From positions 1-57,757 of the forward strand of contig JACPFM010000088.1 of NCBI GenBank assembly GCA_016182965.1: a DNA stretch of 57,757 bases. The letters run 5' to 3'. The translations under genes were made by a program, and so were the position numbers. The notes beneath the pieces are model-generated. The model was not told the origin of the DNA. It worked only from the letters and a program-made list of their open reading frames with translations, and made no database searches. Below are positions 8,083 through 16,146 of the stretch, in pieces. How positions within the stretch are numbered: position 1 is the stretch's first letter; the number at the start of each line of letters is the position of its first letter. This DNA comes from Deltaproteobacteria bacterium. GTDB lineage: Bacteria; Myxococcota_A; Polyangia; Polyangiales; JADJMO01.

Positions 8083-10627
8083 GTTCGTTCAACGCGTTGG
8101 CACGTGGGTCGAAGGGCAGCTCGGCCAGCCCGATCTCACCCGCGGCATGCGACCGTTCGTGGTGAACGACGCCCTTTGGGGCAGCGTCCGAATGACGGCA
8201 GTCGAGCGCGCTCTCGTCGACACGCCGCTGATGCAACGGCTACGCAAGATACGTCAGCTTGGACCGGCGACGCTCGTCTACCCATCCGCTAGCCATAGCC
8301 GCTTCGACCATGCGATAGGGGCTTGCAACCGAGCTGCGACTGTCATGGCTGCCCTCACGGAAGCCGCGCGGCAGCGAGTTGACACGGCAGGCCTGCTCGT
8401 TCCGCGCGAGGACCTGGAGAAGTGGACCCCGGTCGTTCGCGTCGGCGCGCTGCTCCACGACGTAGGCCACGTTTTCTGTAGCCACGCAGGGGAGCGGTGT
8501 CTGACCGTTTACGGCGTCCCCGGTGTTCAGGACAATATGGACGCGCTCGTCGAGGCCGCGTACCGCGCGCTTGACTGCGAGAAGCAACTGTCGCTTAGCG
8601 AGCTGCTCAGCTATGCGATCATCTCGAGCGAGGCGCTCGCAGCGTTCTGCGCTCCGCTCCATCTCAACAAGGCCGACCTGCAGCTCATCGCGGGCGCGGT
8701 CATCCGCTCGCGCGAGAAGGTGCCGGCTGTCCGTCGATGGATTGCTGACCTTCTCAGCGGGCCGCTCGACGTGGATAAGCAGGACTACGTGCCGCGCGAC
8801 GCGATGATGGCCGGTGTCGGCGTGCAGGTTGAGCCACACCGCTGCGCTGAGGTTCTCCGCGTCTGCAGCTTTCAAGGTGCGACGATCGCAAACAGCCCTG
8901 ACACGAAGATCGATTCGAGCGACAGCCGTGTAGCCATAACTTTCTCCGGCATTTCGGTCCTCGAAGACATTCTCCTTTCGCGTATGTCGCTGTTTCTTCG
9001 CCTGTATCGGCACCACAAGGTGCGCGTGGCCGAGCGCCTCCTCGAGCGCGCCTACGAGCTGGTCGTGCGCACGAATTCGTTGGCGCACGTGTCATCAGCG
9101 GACCTACCTGGTATTCTCGCGCTCACCGACGCGTCCTTTTTCGAGGGCGAACTCCGCCGTCAGGCCGACCGTGACCTCGCAGGCCTGTCCGCGCGAGATG
9201 ACGAGCTAAAGGCCGCCCTCAAGCGCGGTGGTCCCGAGGCACAGACGAAGCGACTCGAGCTCGAGGCAACGCAGGAGCGCACGGACGAACTCCGCTTGCT
9301 GCGTTCGGTCCTATGGATGCTAGAAGTGCGAGACCTTCCGATTCGGGCGTTTGCCTACGGGAAGCTGTTCCCGCACGCGGACCTTGCGTTTCACAGCAAG
9401 GCGTCCGAACCGTGGGACCGACTAGCACAGGTCGTGTTCAAACGAGAGGCGCGCGATAGGCTTGAGGCGCGCATTGTCAGTGTTGCGATCAAGCTGGGCG
9501 AGCTGACTGGGTCTGCACTAACTCGCGATGAGCAGACAGCGCTCCGCGCCGGGACGTTTGTCGATCTGCCGAAAGTGACGAACATCGACTTGGCACAGGT
9601 CTTCATCTATCCGCGCGCGTCGGAGAAGTCTCTATTGGCGTACGAGAAGCTATTCCAACCGAATCAGTGGCTAGACGCCCTGCAGGATCCGAAGCTGATT
9701 TGCTACGTCTACGCCCCGCGTTTGTACAGCCACCTCGTACACGCAGCTGCGGAACACGTATTCGCGGAGCAATTTCAGGCCATGGCGCAAGAGCTCCGTC
9801 GATCCTACAGTCGCTGCTCGTTCGATGACGTTAGTGACCTGAAGGAGAAGCTTCACCAGAACCGAGCCACAGCGCTTGCGGCGGTTCCCGGAATCGAGCG
9901 CATCCTCGACCCGCCTTCATTCCTGCCGAAGCGCGTCGCCGAGGCGGCGCTGCGTCTCGAGACATTCATGAGACGCGGCGACGCTCTTATTAGGGAAAAT
10001 CCACATCTCGCCGCCAAGTTCTTGCGCGTGTACGAGAGCGACGCCAGCGTCGCCGTCGGCATTTCAATCGATATCGTCGGATCGTCGAAGTACGCGGCGC
10101 GCCTTCAGGGGATCGCGGGCGAAGCTGAGGTGCGCTCCGCTCTACTGGAGATCCTCCAAGAGGTCGCGCTCCGGACCCTCCAGGCTGAACACGTCGGCGT
10201 GCTGCCACTCAAGACCGCGGGCGATGAGGTCGTAGCGATTGGAGCGGTCCACGAGAACCACCAGCTAGAACTCATCGAGCGCGCGCTGGAGTGCATACGG
10301 GGCAACGTCTGGCGCACGCGCGTAGCCGAGTATCAGGATTCGCGCGGCTGGCCGCGCGAGGATCTCGGCCTCCGGATCACGCTCGTGAAAGGCGACATCG
10401 AGTGGGCGCCCCAGCTGCGCGACCTCTTGGGACAAGATGTCACCGCGATGTTCACGACTGCGGACGCGGTAAAGAAGGCGTTGATCACGCACGAGGCCGC
10501 TGTTGCTCTGCTTGGTGAGTGGCCGGTGGCGGACGGAGCCTCGTTCGAGGCGACACGCGCGACGAGTGTTTCCAATCCGAAGGTCAGGAATGGCGAGGAA
10601 GTGCCGCTGCATGTCATCAAGTCGTAG
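8060..10627 (+). CDS. HD phosphohydrolase (SAMHD1-type) fused to a class III cyclase-like domain (855 aa)
   Basis: Residues about 35-260 match SAMHD1/dGTPase-type HD phosphohydrolases: TPLMQRLRKIRQLG, LVYPSASHSRFDHAIG (His84), LLHDVGH (His133-Asp134) and DVDKQDY (237-243), which together give the metal-binding H-HD-D set. A long helical middle follows. Residues about 660-815 look like a class III nucleotidyl cyclase domain. SIDIVGSS supplies Asp671, and KTAGDEVVAIG supplies Lys718 and Asp722 with the K-x3-D spacing of known cyclases. Asp788 (RDLLGQ) fits the purine-contacting position. The usual Asn and Arg of the last motif are Thr795 and Thr799, so cyclase activity is uncertain. HD plus palm-type domain recalls Cas10 in outline, but there is no GGDD. 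The start is GTG at 8060, inside the preceding gene. The context suggests a repressor-controlled nucleotide signalling or defence operon. Confidence 0.8.
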   Translation: MTITPWLEFVQRVGTWVEGQLGQPDLTRGMRPFVVNDALWGSVRMTAVERALVDTPLMQRLRKIRQLGPATLVYPSASHSRFDHAIGACNRAATVMAALTEAARQRVDTAGLLVPREDLEKWTPVVRVGALLHDVGHVFCSHAGERCLTVYGVPGVQDNMDALVEAAYRALDCEKQLSLSELLSYAIISSEALAAFCAPLHLNKADLQLIAGAVIRSREKVPAVRRWIADLLSGPLDVDKQDYVPRDAMMAGVGVQVEPHRCAEVLRVCSFQGATIANSPDTKIDSSDSRVAITFSGISVLEDILLSRMSLFLRLYRHHKVRVAERLLERAYELVVRTNSLAHVSSADLPGILALTDASFFEGELRRQADRDLAGLSARDDELKAALKRGGPEAQTKRLELEATQERTDELRLLRSVLWMLEVRDLPIRAFAYGKLFPHADLAFHSKASEPWDRLAQVVFKREARDRLEARIVSVAIKLGELTGSALTRDEQTALRAGTFVDLPKVTNIDLAQVFIYPRASEKSLLAYEKLFQPNQWLDALQDPKLICYVYAPRLYSHLVHAAAEHVFAEQFQAMAQELRRSYSRCSFDDVSDLKEKLHQNRATALAAVPGIERILDPPSFLPKRVAEAALRLETFMRRGDALIRENPHLAAKFLRVYESDASVAVGISIDIVGSSKYAARLQGIAGEAEVRSALLEILQEVALRTLQAEHVGVLPLKTAGDEVVAIGAVHENHQLELIERALECIRGNVWRTRVAEYQDSRGWPREDLGLRITLVKGDIEWAPQLRDLLGQDVTAMFTTADAVKKALITHEAAVALLGEWPVADGASFEATRATSVSNPKVRNGEEVPLHVIKS

Positions 10628-10856
10628 GGGGAACTCTGGCGGTCGCCGCACAGAGGTTCCCGTGGAGGCTGTGGTCCGGGTCGGCGCCTTGGCTAGGGTC
10701 TTGCCGACGGCTAGCGATTCGCCGCGCTCCGTGACTCGACCCGGAGTGCGCCCAGGAGCTTGGAGGTCCTACAATGCTGTCAGCCCCGAAGATTCAGGCC
10801 GCGGGCCTCGCCGGGCCAGCGAATCGCATGGAGAGCCCCACGGAAACAGCATGCTC

Positions 10857-10884
10857 CAGCCCGCGAATCGCCCCCGCGCAACCA
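10857..10884 (+). repeat. Partial copy of a dispersed repeat
   Basis: 28 bp (CAGCCCGCGAATCG to CCGCGCAACCA) match the 3' third of the repeats at 15958-16041 and 30522-30605; 24 of 28 bases agree with the latter. Like them it lies downstream of an accessory operon and just before a hairpin. The rest of 10628-10986 contains two hairpins (listed separately) and no gene. Confidence 0.4.
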
Positions 10885-10892
10885 ATGACTGA

Positions 10893-10916
10893 CGAGGGCG
10901 CCCCAGGGCGCCCTCG
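10893..10916. terminator. Strong GC hairpin, likely transcription terminator
   Basis: A perfect 10-bp stem, CGAGGGCGCC and GGCGCCCTCG, with a CCAG loop, followed by GTTTTGGG on the plus strand. It lies about 265 bp after the HD-cyclase gene and before the convergent recombinase remnant, so it can serve the plus-strand operon. Confidence 0.55.
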
Positions 10917-10938
10917 AGTCGTTTTGGGTCGTCATTAG

Positions 10939-10986
10939 CTCGGGGTGCACTCCGTCCAGCACTGACTGGACTCCGTGCACCCCGAG
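10939..10986. repeat. 48-bp imperfect inverted repeat abutting the recombinase remnant
   Basis: The outer arms CTCGGGGTGCAC (10939-10950) and GTGCACCCCGAG (10975-10986) are exact reverse complements. Inner arms GTCCAG (10954-10959) and CTGGAC (10966-10971) extend the structure. It ends one base before the last base of the recombinase remnant's stop codon. It could be a terminator for that gene or part of a recombination site; there is no T-run. Confidence 0.45.
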
Positions 10987-12306
10987 TCAATTCCTCCCCG
11001 CGCAACTACGAATGGAGCACGGTCCTCCCGATCCCTCGGCGAGGGCCGCTTCGTTTTTGTCGACGCGTGCTCCAACCGTCAGAGCGACCAGCGGTAGGAG
11101 CTGCGTGCGGGCGATGTAGTAGCCCTCCGGCTGCGGTTCGAGGCTGATCGTTCCGTTCCGGAAGTACCGCGCCAGCTGGGCGCGCGCGCCGGACGGGTTG
11201 TGGCGGAACGCCGCCTCGAGGTCGAGCACCTCCTCGAGCACCCGCTCGGGCGTCGGCAGGTCGATCGGCTGCGCGGTCGCCGCTTTGAGCGCGCTCTTCT
11301 TGGCGTCGAGGTGCTTGGCCTCGCGCTCGAGCTCGACCAGCTTCGTCGCCACGGAGCTGGACCGCTCGCCGGTCGCGATGAACGCGACGAGGTTGGCGAT
11401 CTGCGCGGTGATCTTATCGAGCCTCTGCTCGGTGTCGCGGAGCTCGGCGCTCTGGGTACGAGCGAGCTGCCCGAGGGCCTCGGCGACGAGCTTGCGGGCC
11501 TTGGCGAGGCCGTCGTCCGAGAGGAGGCGTGCCCGGAGCTCGCGCAGGATGCAGGTGCGCACGACGTCTTCGCGCACGGACAACCGGTTCGAGCAAGTGC
11601 GCCGCTTCGCGTACGTCGCGCACTTGTAGTACCGCGCGGAGCTGCCGCCGGCGATCGTCATGGGCGCGCCGCAAACCGAGCACCGCAACAGCCCGCTGAA
11701 CAAGTAGGCCTCGCGCGTACGCCGCTTGGTCGTGCTCTGGGGGCCGGCGAACATCTCCTGCACCGCCTGCCACGAGTCGCGGTCCACGATGGCGAGGTCG
11801 GGGCGATCGACCGTGATCACCTCGGCGGCGTCACGAACACGCTTCACGCGGCGGTTCGTCCCCGGCTCCTTGAGCCAGCGCGTCTTCTTGTACTCGAACC
11901 TACCGATGTACCGCGGGTTCATCAGGATCGAGCGAACCGTTGAGTGGCCCCAGCCGTAGTAGCGGTACTTCGTGCCCTCGCGCAGGTTGGGCACCTTCTC
12001 GTCGCTCAGGCGCTTGGCGATCTCGGTGAGCGAGAGGCCCTCGAGTCGTGCGTCGAAGATGCGCCGCACGATCTTCGCGCCCTCGGGGTCGACCTCGAGC
12101 TCGCACAGGACCTTGCCGTCGCCTTTGGGGATGGCGCGCGTGCGGTAGCCGACGGTCCGCCCGCCCGTCGACTGGCCGGCGTGAGCGCGGCCTTCGAGAC
12201 CGCGAAGCGTCTTGTCCGAGAGATCGGCTACGCTGCCCGTGCTGGCCGCGCCTCGCTGGCACGAGCCTTCGAGCTTCTTCGGCATGCGCTCGGCGTGCCC
12301 AAGCAC
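10987..12306 (-). pseudogene. Large serine recombinase lacking its catalytic domain
   Basis: The 439-residue frame contains most of the C-terminal part of a large serine recombinase: the end of the catalytic domain and linking helix (ADLSDKTLRGLEGRAHAG, GYRTRAIPKGD), the Recombinase domain (LTEIAKRLSDEKVPNLREG, WGHSTVRSILMNPRYIG), the zinc ribbon (CSVCGAPM and CATYAKRRTC) and a coiled coil. The roughly 150-residue N-terminal resolvase domain with the nucleophilic serine is missing. Homology begins at about 12230, and the 25 or so residues before it (MLGHAERMPKKLEG) are unrelated. The gene is therefore a 5'-truncated, inactive relic of an integrating element. No catalytic-domain fragment is visible in the following few hundred bases. 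Confidence 0.8.
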
Positions 12307-12412
12307 ATGCCTTCGACCCCGGCCTAGGGTGACGGCGGGGTCCGCGGATGCGCGGAAGCCGCGGACCCCGGCGCTGCCCGTCGCGTCTCGTCCGGTCGAC
12401 GTCGGCGCGTCA

Positions 12413-12978
12413 CTATCGGTACCTGATCAGCGTCGGTTGATGCTGAAGCACTTCGAGATTCTGCGTCTCGGTGCGCGTCGCCCTGGATCGTGTCGCCTTG
12501 TAGAGCCACTCGTCCCAAGGAACTTCGGCGGTCGATACTCCTTGAGGCACTTCGCCAGGTACTCCTTGCGGACCGGCTCCGTGCAGAGCTCCTCGAAGAT
12601 GCTGATCGCGCGGCGGACCGTTGCACCGTCGTCCGTCAGCACGGCTGCTTCGTCGAGGACATCCTTCGCATGGCGCGAGATGTTCGACGATCCGGCGATC
12701 ACGGTGTTCCCCAGAACGAAGAACTTCGTGTGAAGAGTCGCGCGCGAGAAGACTTCAACACCTCGGCGCAGGAACGTGCGTACTTCGCGCGGATCAGTCA
12801 CGCCCGAGCGTACAGCACGCAAGCTCATGTCGATGACGAGCTGATCCCCCTTCTTCAGTGGCAGCAGTCTGCTCGCTCCCGTGCCGAGGTACGCGACCGC
12901 TGCCCGCACGTGATGCCGTGGAACGCGTGCGGCGAGTTCATCCCAGAGCGCGTTGTTGAAGATGAAACGTGTTGCCAT
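12413..12978 (-). pseudogene. Phospholipase D-like protein gene, frameshifted near its end
   Basis: The likely start is the ATG at 12978 (MATRFIFNNALWDELAARVP). The protein carries one PLD-type motif, HTKFFVLGNTVIAGSSN, with the His, Lys, Ser and Asn of HxK(x4)D(x6)GSxN; the Asp position is Gly. Near 12520 the frame turns to Arg-rich noise and would stop at 12427. A neighbouring frame continues sensibly (PWDEWLYKATRSRATRTETQ, then EVLQHQPTLIRYR) to a TAG at 12413-12415. Proteins with a single PLD motif of this kind include restriction-type nucleases and membrane-associated hydrolases, so a defence role is possible but unproven. The frame break may be mutation or a sequence error. Confidence 0.6.
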
Positions 12979-13152
12979 CGTTCGCCGACCCCATCCCGCT
13001 CGCGAGCGACGTAGAACTACGAGCCGGCCTTCGACCCCTTGCGTGCGGCGGCTTGGTTGAGGCGATCGACCTCGGTGAGTAGGAGATCGGTGACCTCCTG
13101 CAGGCACGCGATGAAGCGCGCGAGATCCCCGGGAGATCGGCGCGGCGGTCGT

Positions 13153-14919
13153 CTACGACCGCCCGACCATGCGGTCCAGATGCGCGATGTACCTGCGGAG
13201 GATGTTGCTCTTGTCGGCCGTGGGCAGGGTCACGACACCCTTGCGGCGGATCTGTGCGCGGAGGTCCTGCGCGCGGAGCGTGTGCACCAAGAACGCGTCG
13301 AACGGGCCGGTGATCATGAACCGCTTCGCAGAGCCATTGAGCCAGAGCTCCTCGCGCAGACGAGGGTGATCGTCGGGTACGTCGACGACGAGGACGCACC
13401 CCTTGGTGCCGGTCGCGTATTGCAGCGCGGTGAACGGACAGTCGGTGAAGTTGTTGCCGTCTCCCGGCGGGCGCGAGGTGCGCGTGGGATCATGGGCCTC
13501 CTTCAAGCCGCGGTAGAGGCGGATGGTGCTCAGGGGCGCGGTCCGCGTGCGACCGTTTGGAGCGGCGGCGAAGCTCTCGTCCACCACCGAGCGCGCGAAG
13601 CGTGACGTGCGCAGCTCACTGAGTCGCTCGAACGTCCCGCGATCGGCGCCGGGCTCGCGCCATCTCTCGCGCAGCGCCTCGACCTCGTCGATCAGATGCG
13701 CGATCTTCGGCTCTTCGAGCAACTCGCGGAAGAACTTCACGGAACTGCGGGAGGGCTTCTCCAAGTAAGCCGGCAGCATGTGCAGGATCTCGACGCCGGC
13801 GTTGTGGTCGTCCGGCTCGACGCGGCCGCCTGATTTGTCGCGCCCGCCGACGACGAGCCGAGCACCCTGCGGATGGTTCAGCGCGGCGTGGAGGAACGAC
13901 GCGCGCGCGTCGTGCTCGGCGCCCACCTCGAACAAGGCGAAGGCGGCGACGAAGTCCTCGGATGGATGGAGCTCGCGCAGCCTGAGCGCCTTCTCCGATG
14001 CGGGCGCCCACTGCTCGCAGTTGAGGAAGATGGCCGCACGGTAGGAGGTCGCCGCGATGTCGTCGCCGCACTCGTTCTCGAGGCGGTCGGCGAGCACTCG
14101 AGCCTCGGCGAAACGTCTGAGCCGAATCAGCGAATGCGCCGCATTCTGGAGCCCGCGCATGTAGGGGCGCGTGCGGTGATCCGTCCAGTAGTTGCGCTTG
14201 GCGATGTTGGTCGGGAACAGCGTCCTCCCGAGCTCGATGGTTCGCTCGAAGTGGGGCAGGCCGCGGTCGGGGCGATCTCGACGGAGCTCGACGATGCCAA
14301 GGTAGTTCCAGCCCTCGGCGTAGTTGGGGAACGCCTCGATGAGGAGGCGGAAGGCGGCTTCGGCTTGGTCGAGTTTGCCTTCGTCCAGGTAGCCGGCGGC
14401 GATCTCCTCGGCCTCAGGCGGCACGTGCTTCCCCTGAGCCGCGGACCGCCAGTAGAACGCGTTGTCTTGGTTCCACTCGTCCGGCTTCTGGTCGGCGGTG
14501 TCGATACGCCACTCCGCGAGATCCCTCAGCACCTCCAACGCGTGGCGATTCTCCTGGAGCACCTTGGCGGCGGGCAGCAGGCTCTGGGCGTCGGCGAGCA
14601 GCAGTTGACGGACGAACGCCACGAGGTCCCGACGGAAGCCGGACAGCGCGCGCGACTCGTAGCTCTCGTACGTGTCAGGCAGGACGCTCAGGTTCTTGCG
14701 GATGCCCGCCTTGAGCGACCGCCAGTCGAACGACCGCTCCGGGTGCTCGTGCTGGAGCAGCGACTCGAGGGAGACGTCGGTCGTCCCGTCGAGCAGGGCC
14801 TTGGCCTCGGCCTTCGAGTACAGGGTGAACAAGATCTGTTGCTCGACCTTCTTGGTCTTCGGGTCGCGAGCGCCGTGGACGATCAGCACCTGGTTTCCCC
14901 TTGCCCGGACATACGCCAT
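13153..14919 (-). CDS. TPR protein with possible ADP-ribosyltransferase-like C-terminus (588 aa)
   Basis: The start is ATG at 14919. The N-terminus (MAYVRARGNQVLIVHGARDP) resembles a domain that also begins some transposase-like proteins. The middle, about residues 165-330, is made of TPR-like helix pairs (LDEGKLDQAEAAFRLLIEAF, GWNYLGIVELRRDRPDRGL). The last about 120 residues hold LYRGLKEAHD, NNFTDCPFTALQYAT, GCVLVVDVP, REELW and RFMITGPFDAF. The order Arg, then an FT strand, then a Glu-containing segment recalls ADP-ribosyltransferase folds. I rate that as a suggestion only; there is no clear R-S-E signature. No signal peptide is seen. The gene stands alone between the PLD remnant and the zeta-type toxin locus. 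Confidence 0.7.
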   Translation of the reverse strand: MAYVRARGNQVLIVHGARDPKTKKVEQQILFTLYSKAEAKALLDGTTDVSLESLLQHEHPERSFDWRSLKAGIRKNLSVLPDTYESYESRALSGFRRDLVAFVRQLLLADAQSLLPAAKVLQENRHALEVLRDLAEWRIDTADQKPDEWNQDNAFYWRSAAQGKHVPPEAEEIAAGYLDEGKLDQAEAAFRLLIEAFPNYAEGWNYLGIVELRRDRPDRGLPHFERTIELGRTLFPTNIAKRNYWTDHRTRPYMRGLQNAAHSLIRLRRFAEARVLADRLENECGDDIAATSYRAAIFLNCEQWAPASEKALRLRELHPSEDFVAAFALFEVGAEHDARASFLHAALNHPQGARLVVGGRDKSGGRVEPDDHNAGVEILHMLPAYLEKPSRSSVKFFRELLEEPKIAHLIDEVEALRERWREPGADRGTFERLSELRTSRFARSVVDESFAAAPNGRTRTAPLSTIRLYRGLKEAHDPTRTSRPPGDGNNFTDCPFTALQYATGTKGCVLVVDVPDDHPRLREELWLNGSAKRFMITGPFDAFLVHTLRAQDLRAQIRRKGVVTLPTADKSNILRRYIAHLDRMVGRS

Positions 14920-15094
14920 GCCATGGAGGCTCCATCCGTCGCGGGTGTTGTGTCAAGAGGTGTCATCAAACACAACAATCCGATGACGTCGGCCCAGTGC
15001 GCTCACCGCTGTGCGTGCCTTCGCTGGGCGGCGAGTGAGTCTCCGTCAAACCGCTCAGGTGGCCGTCTCACTGCGGATCGGGCATCCTTGAGCC

Positions 15095-15343
15095 ATGCAA
15101 GCCCGCACGACGGAGCTGGTCTCGACCATCCCGAGCGCCCCGTTCGACGACCTCGACCTCGACCGGGCGGAGGGCGAGGAGGAGTGGGAGCGCCGCGTCA
15201 TGGCGCTCGCCGCCACTCGGATCGCTGCCGAGCGCGCACGCCTCGAACGGCTCGGCATCATCGACGCGAACGGCGACCTCGTCTCGCGCGAGCTGCCGCC
15301 CGACATGCTGCCCGACTCCGACGCGACGGTGGAGACGGGCTGA
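15095..15343 (+). CDS. Putative antitoxin upstream of a zeta-type toxin (82 aa)
   Basis: An acidic 82-residue protein (APFDDLDLDRAEGEEEWERR) with a long helical centre. Its TGA is followed 6 bp later by the ATG of the zeta-like kinase, with GAGGAG between them as the ribosome binding site. Small acidic helical proteins directly before zeta toxins are usually their antitoxins. The assignment rests on position, size and charge; I do not recognise the sequence family. Confidence 0.6.
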   Translation: MQARTTELVSTIPSAPFDDLDLDRAEGEEEWERRVMALAATRIAAERARLERLGIIDANGDLVSRELPPDMLPDSDATVETG

Positions 15344-15349
15344 GGAGCG

Positions 15350-15935
15350 ATGCCGCGCCCGCGCATGATCGTGGTCGCCGGCCCTCCCGGCAGGCGGCAA
15401 GACGAGGTACTTCCCGGTGACGGCGTTCGGCCTTGACGCCTTCAACATCGATGACCGCTGCGCGCAGATTCTCGGCAGCTACCGCGCGATCCCGCGCGGC
15501 GTGCGTCGCGCCGTCGCGAAGGAGTGCGAGCGATTCGTGCTCGATCACATCGCGCGCCGGAGGTCGTTCGCCGTGGAGACGACGCTCCGAACGACGGCAG
15601 CGATCGAGCAAGCGGAGCTCGCGAGCAACAGCGGCTTCGCCACCGAGATGCGCTTCGTGGCGACCGATTCCATCGCGGAGAACGTCGCGCGCGTGCTCCA
15701 GCGCGCGCAGGCTGGCGGGCACGGCGCGTCCGAGCGCGAAATTCGTGCGATCCAGCAGGCGAGCATCGCGAACTTGCGGAAGGCGATCGCCGCCTTCGAG
15801 CGCGTCCGAGTCTACGACTCGACGGTGCGCTGGGCTCCGCCTCGCCTCGTCGCCACGGCACGCGATGGCCGCGTCGCTCTTCACGGACCGACGCCCGCCT
15901 GGCTCGACGCGATCCTCGCGGAAGATCGCGATTGA
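15350..15935 (+). pseudogene. Zeta-toxin family kinase, frameshifted inside the Walker A motif
   Basis: The gene begins MPRPRMIVVAGPPG at 15350. The next bases read GGCAGGCGGCAAGACG. Removing one G would restore GPPGSGKT, the P-loop of UDP-GlcNAc kinase/zeta toxins, and join to the downstream frame. That frame continues RYFPVTAFGLDAFNIDDR, FAVETTLR, GGHGASEREIRAIQQASIAN, LRKAIAAFERVRVYDST, all typical of the family, and ends at 15935. As written, the first frame stops after about 30 residues. The toxin is therefore inactive in this sequence, or one base is wrong. The upstream 82-residue gene is the likely antitoxin. Confidence 0.75.
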
Positions 15936-15957
15936 CGACGCGCCCGGTGGGGCTCGC

Positions 15958-16041
15958 CGACGCGCTCCTCACCAGGAGATCGGCACCGAAAACCGCAGCG
16001 CGATCGCGTGTTGGAGCCGACGAAGCGCGCCCGCGCAACCA
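15958..16041. repeat. 84-bp dispersed repeat, copy A
   Basis: Matches 30522-30605 in the same register without gaps: 51 of 58 bases agree in the core (15984-16041) and 19 of 26 in the left part. The core contains GCGATCGCGTGTTG and ends CCCGCGCAACCA. It starts 22 bp after the zeta-toxin gene. The remaining bases to 16146 hold no gene. Confidence 0.55.
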
Positions 16042-16146
16042 TGGTTGAAGGCCCTTCGAGTCGCGCGAGGGTCGCCGTCCACGTGATGACAGAGCTTGGC
16101 ACCTTACGCGAGCCGACGGGCCCGCGGCGATCGGACCCGTTTCGGC

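Noticed and set aside
8060..10627. The HD-cyclase protein as a true Cas10
   Set aside because: No GGDD palm motif, no zinc finger, no other type III genes and no repeats; the HD domain is of SAMHD1/dGTPase type.
15984..16041. The dispersed repeat as an integron attC site
   Set aside because: GTTG and CAAC occur, but in the order GTT...AAC rather than RYYYAAC...GTTRRRY, and no integrase is present.
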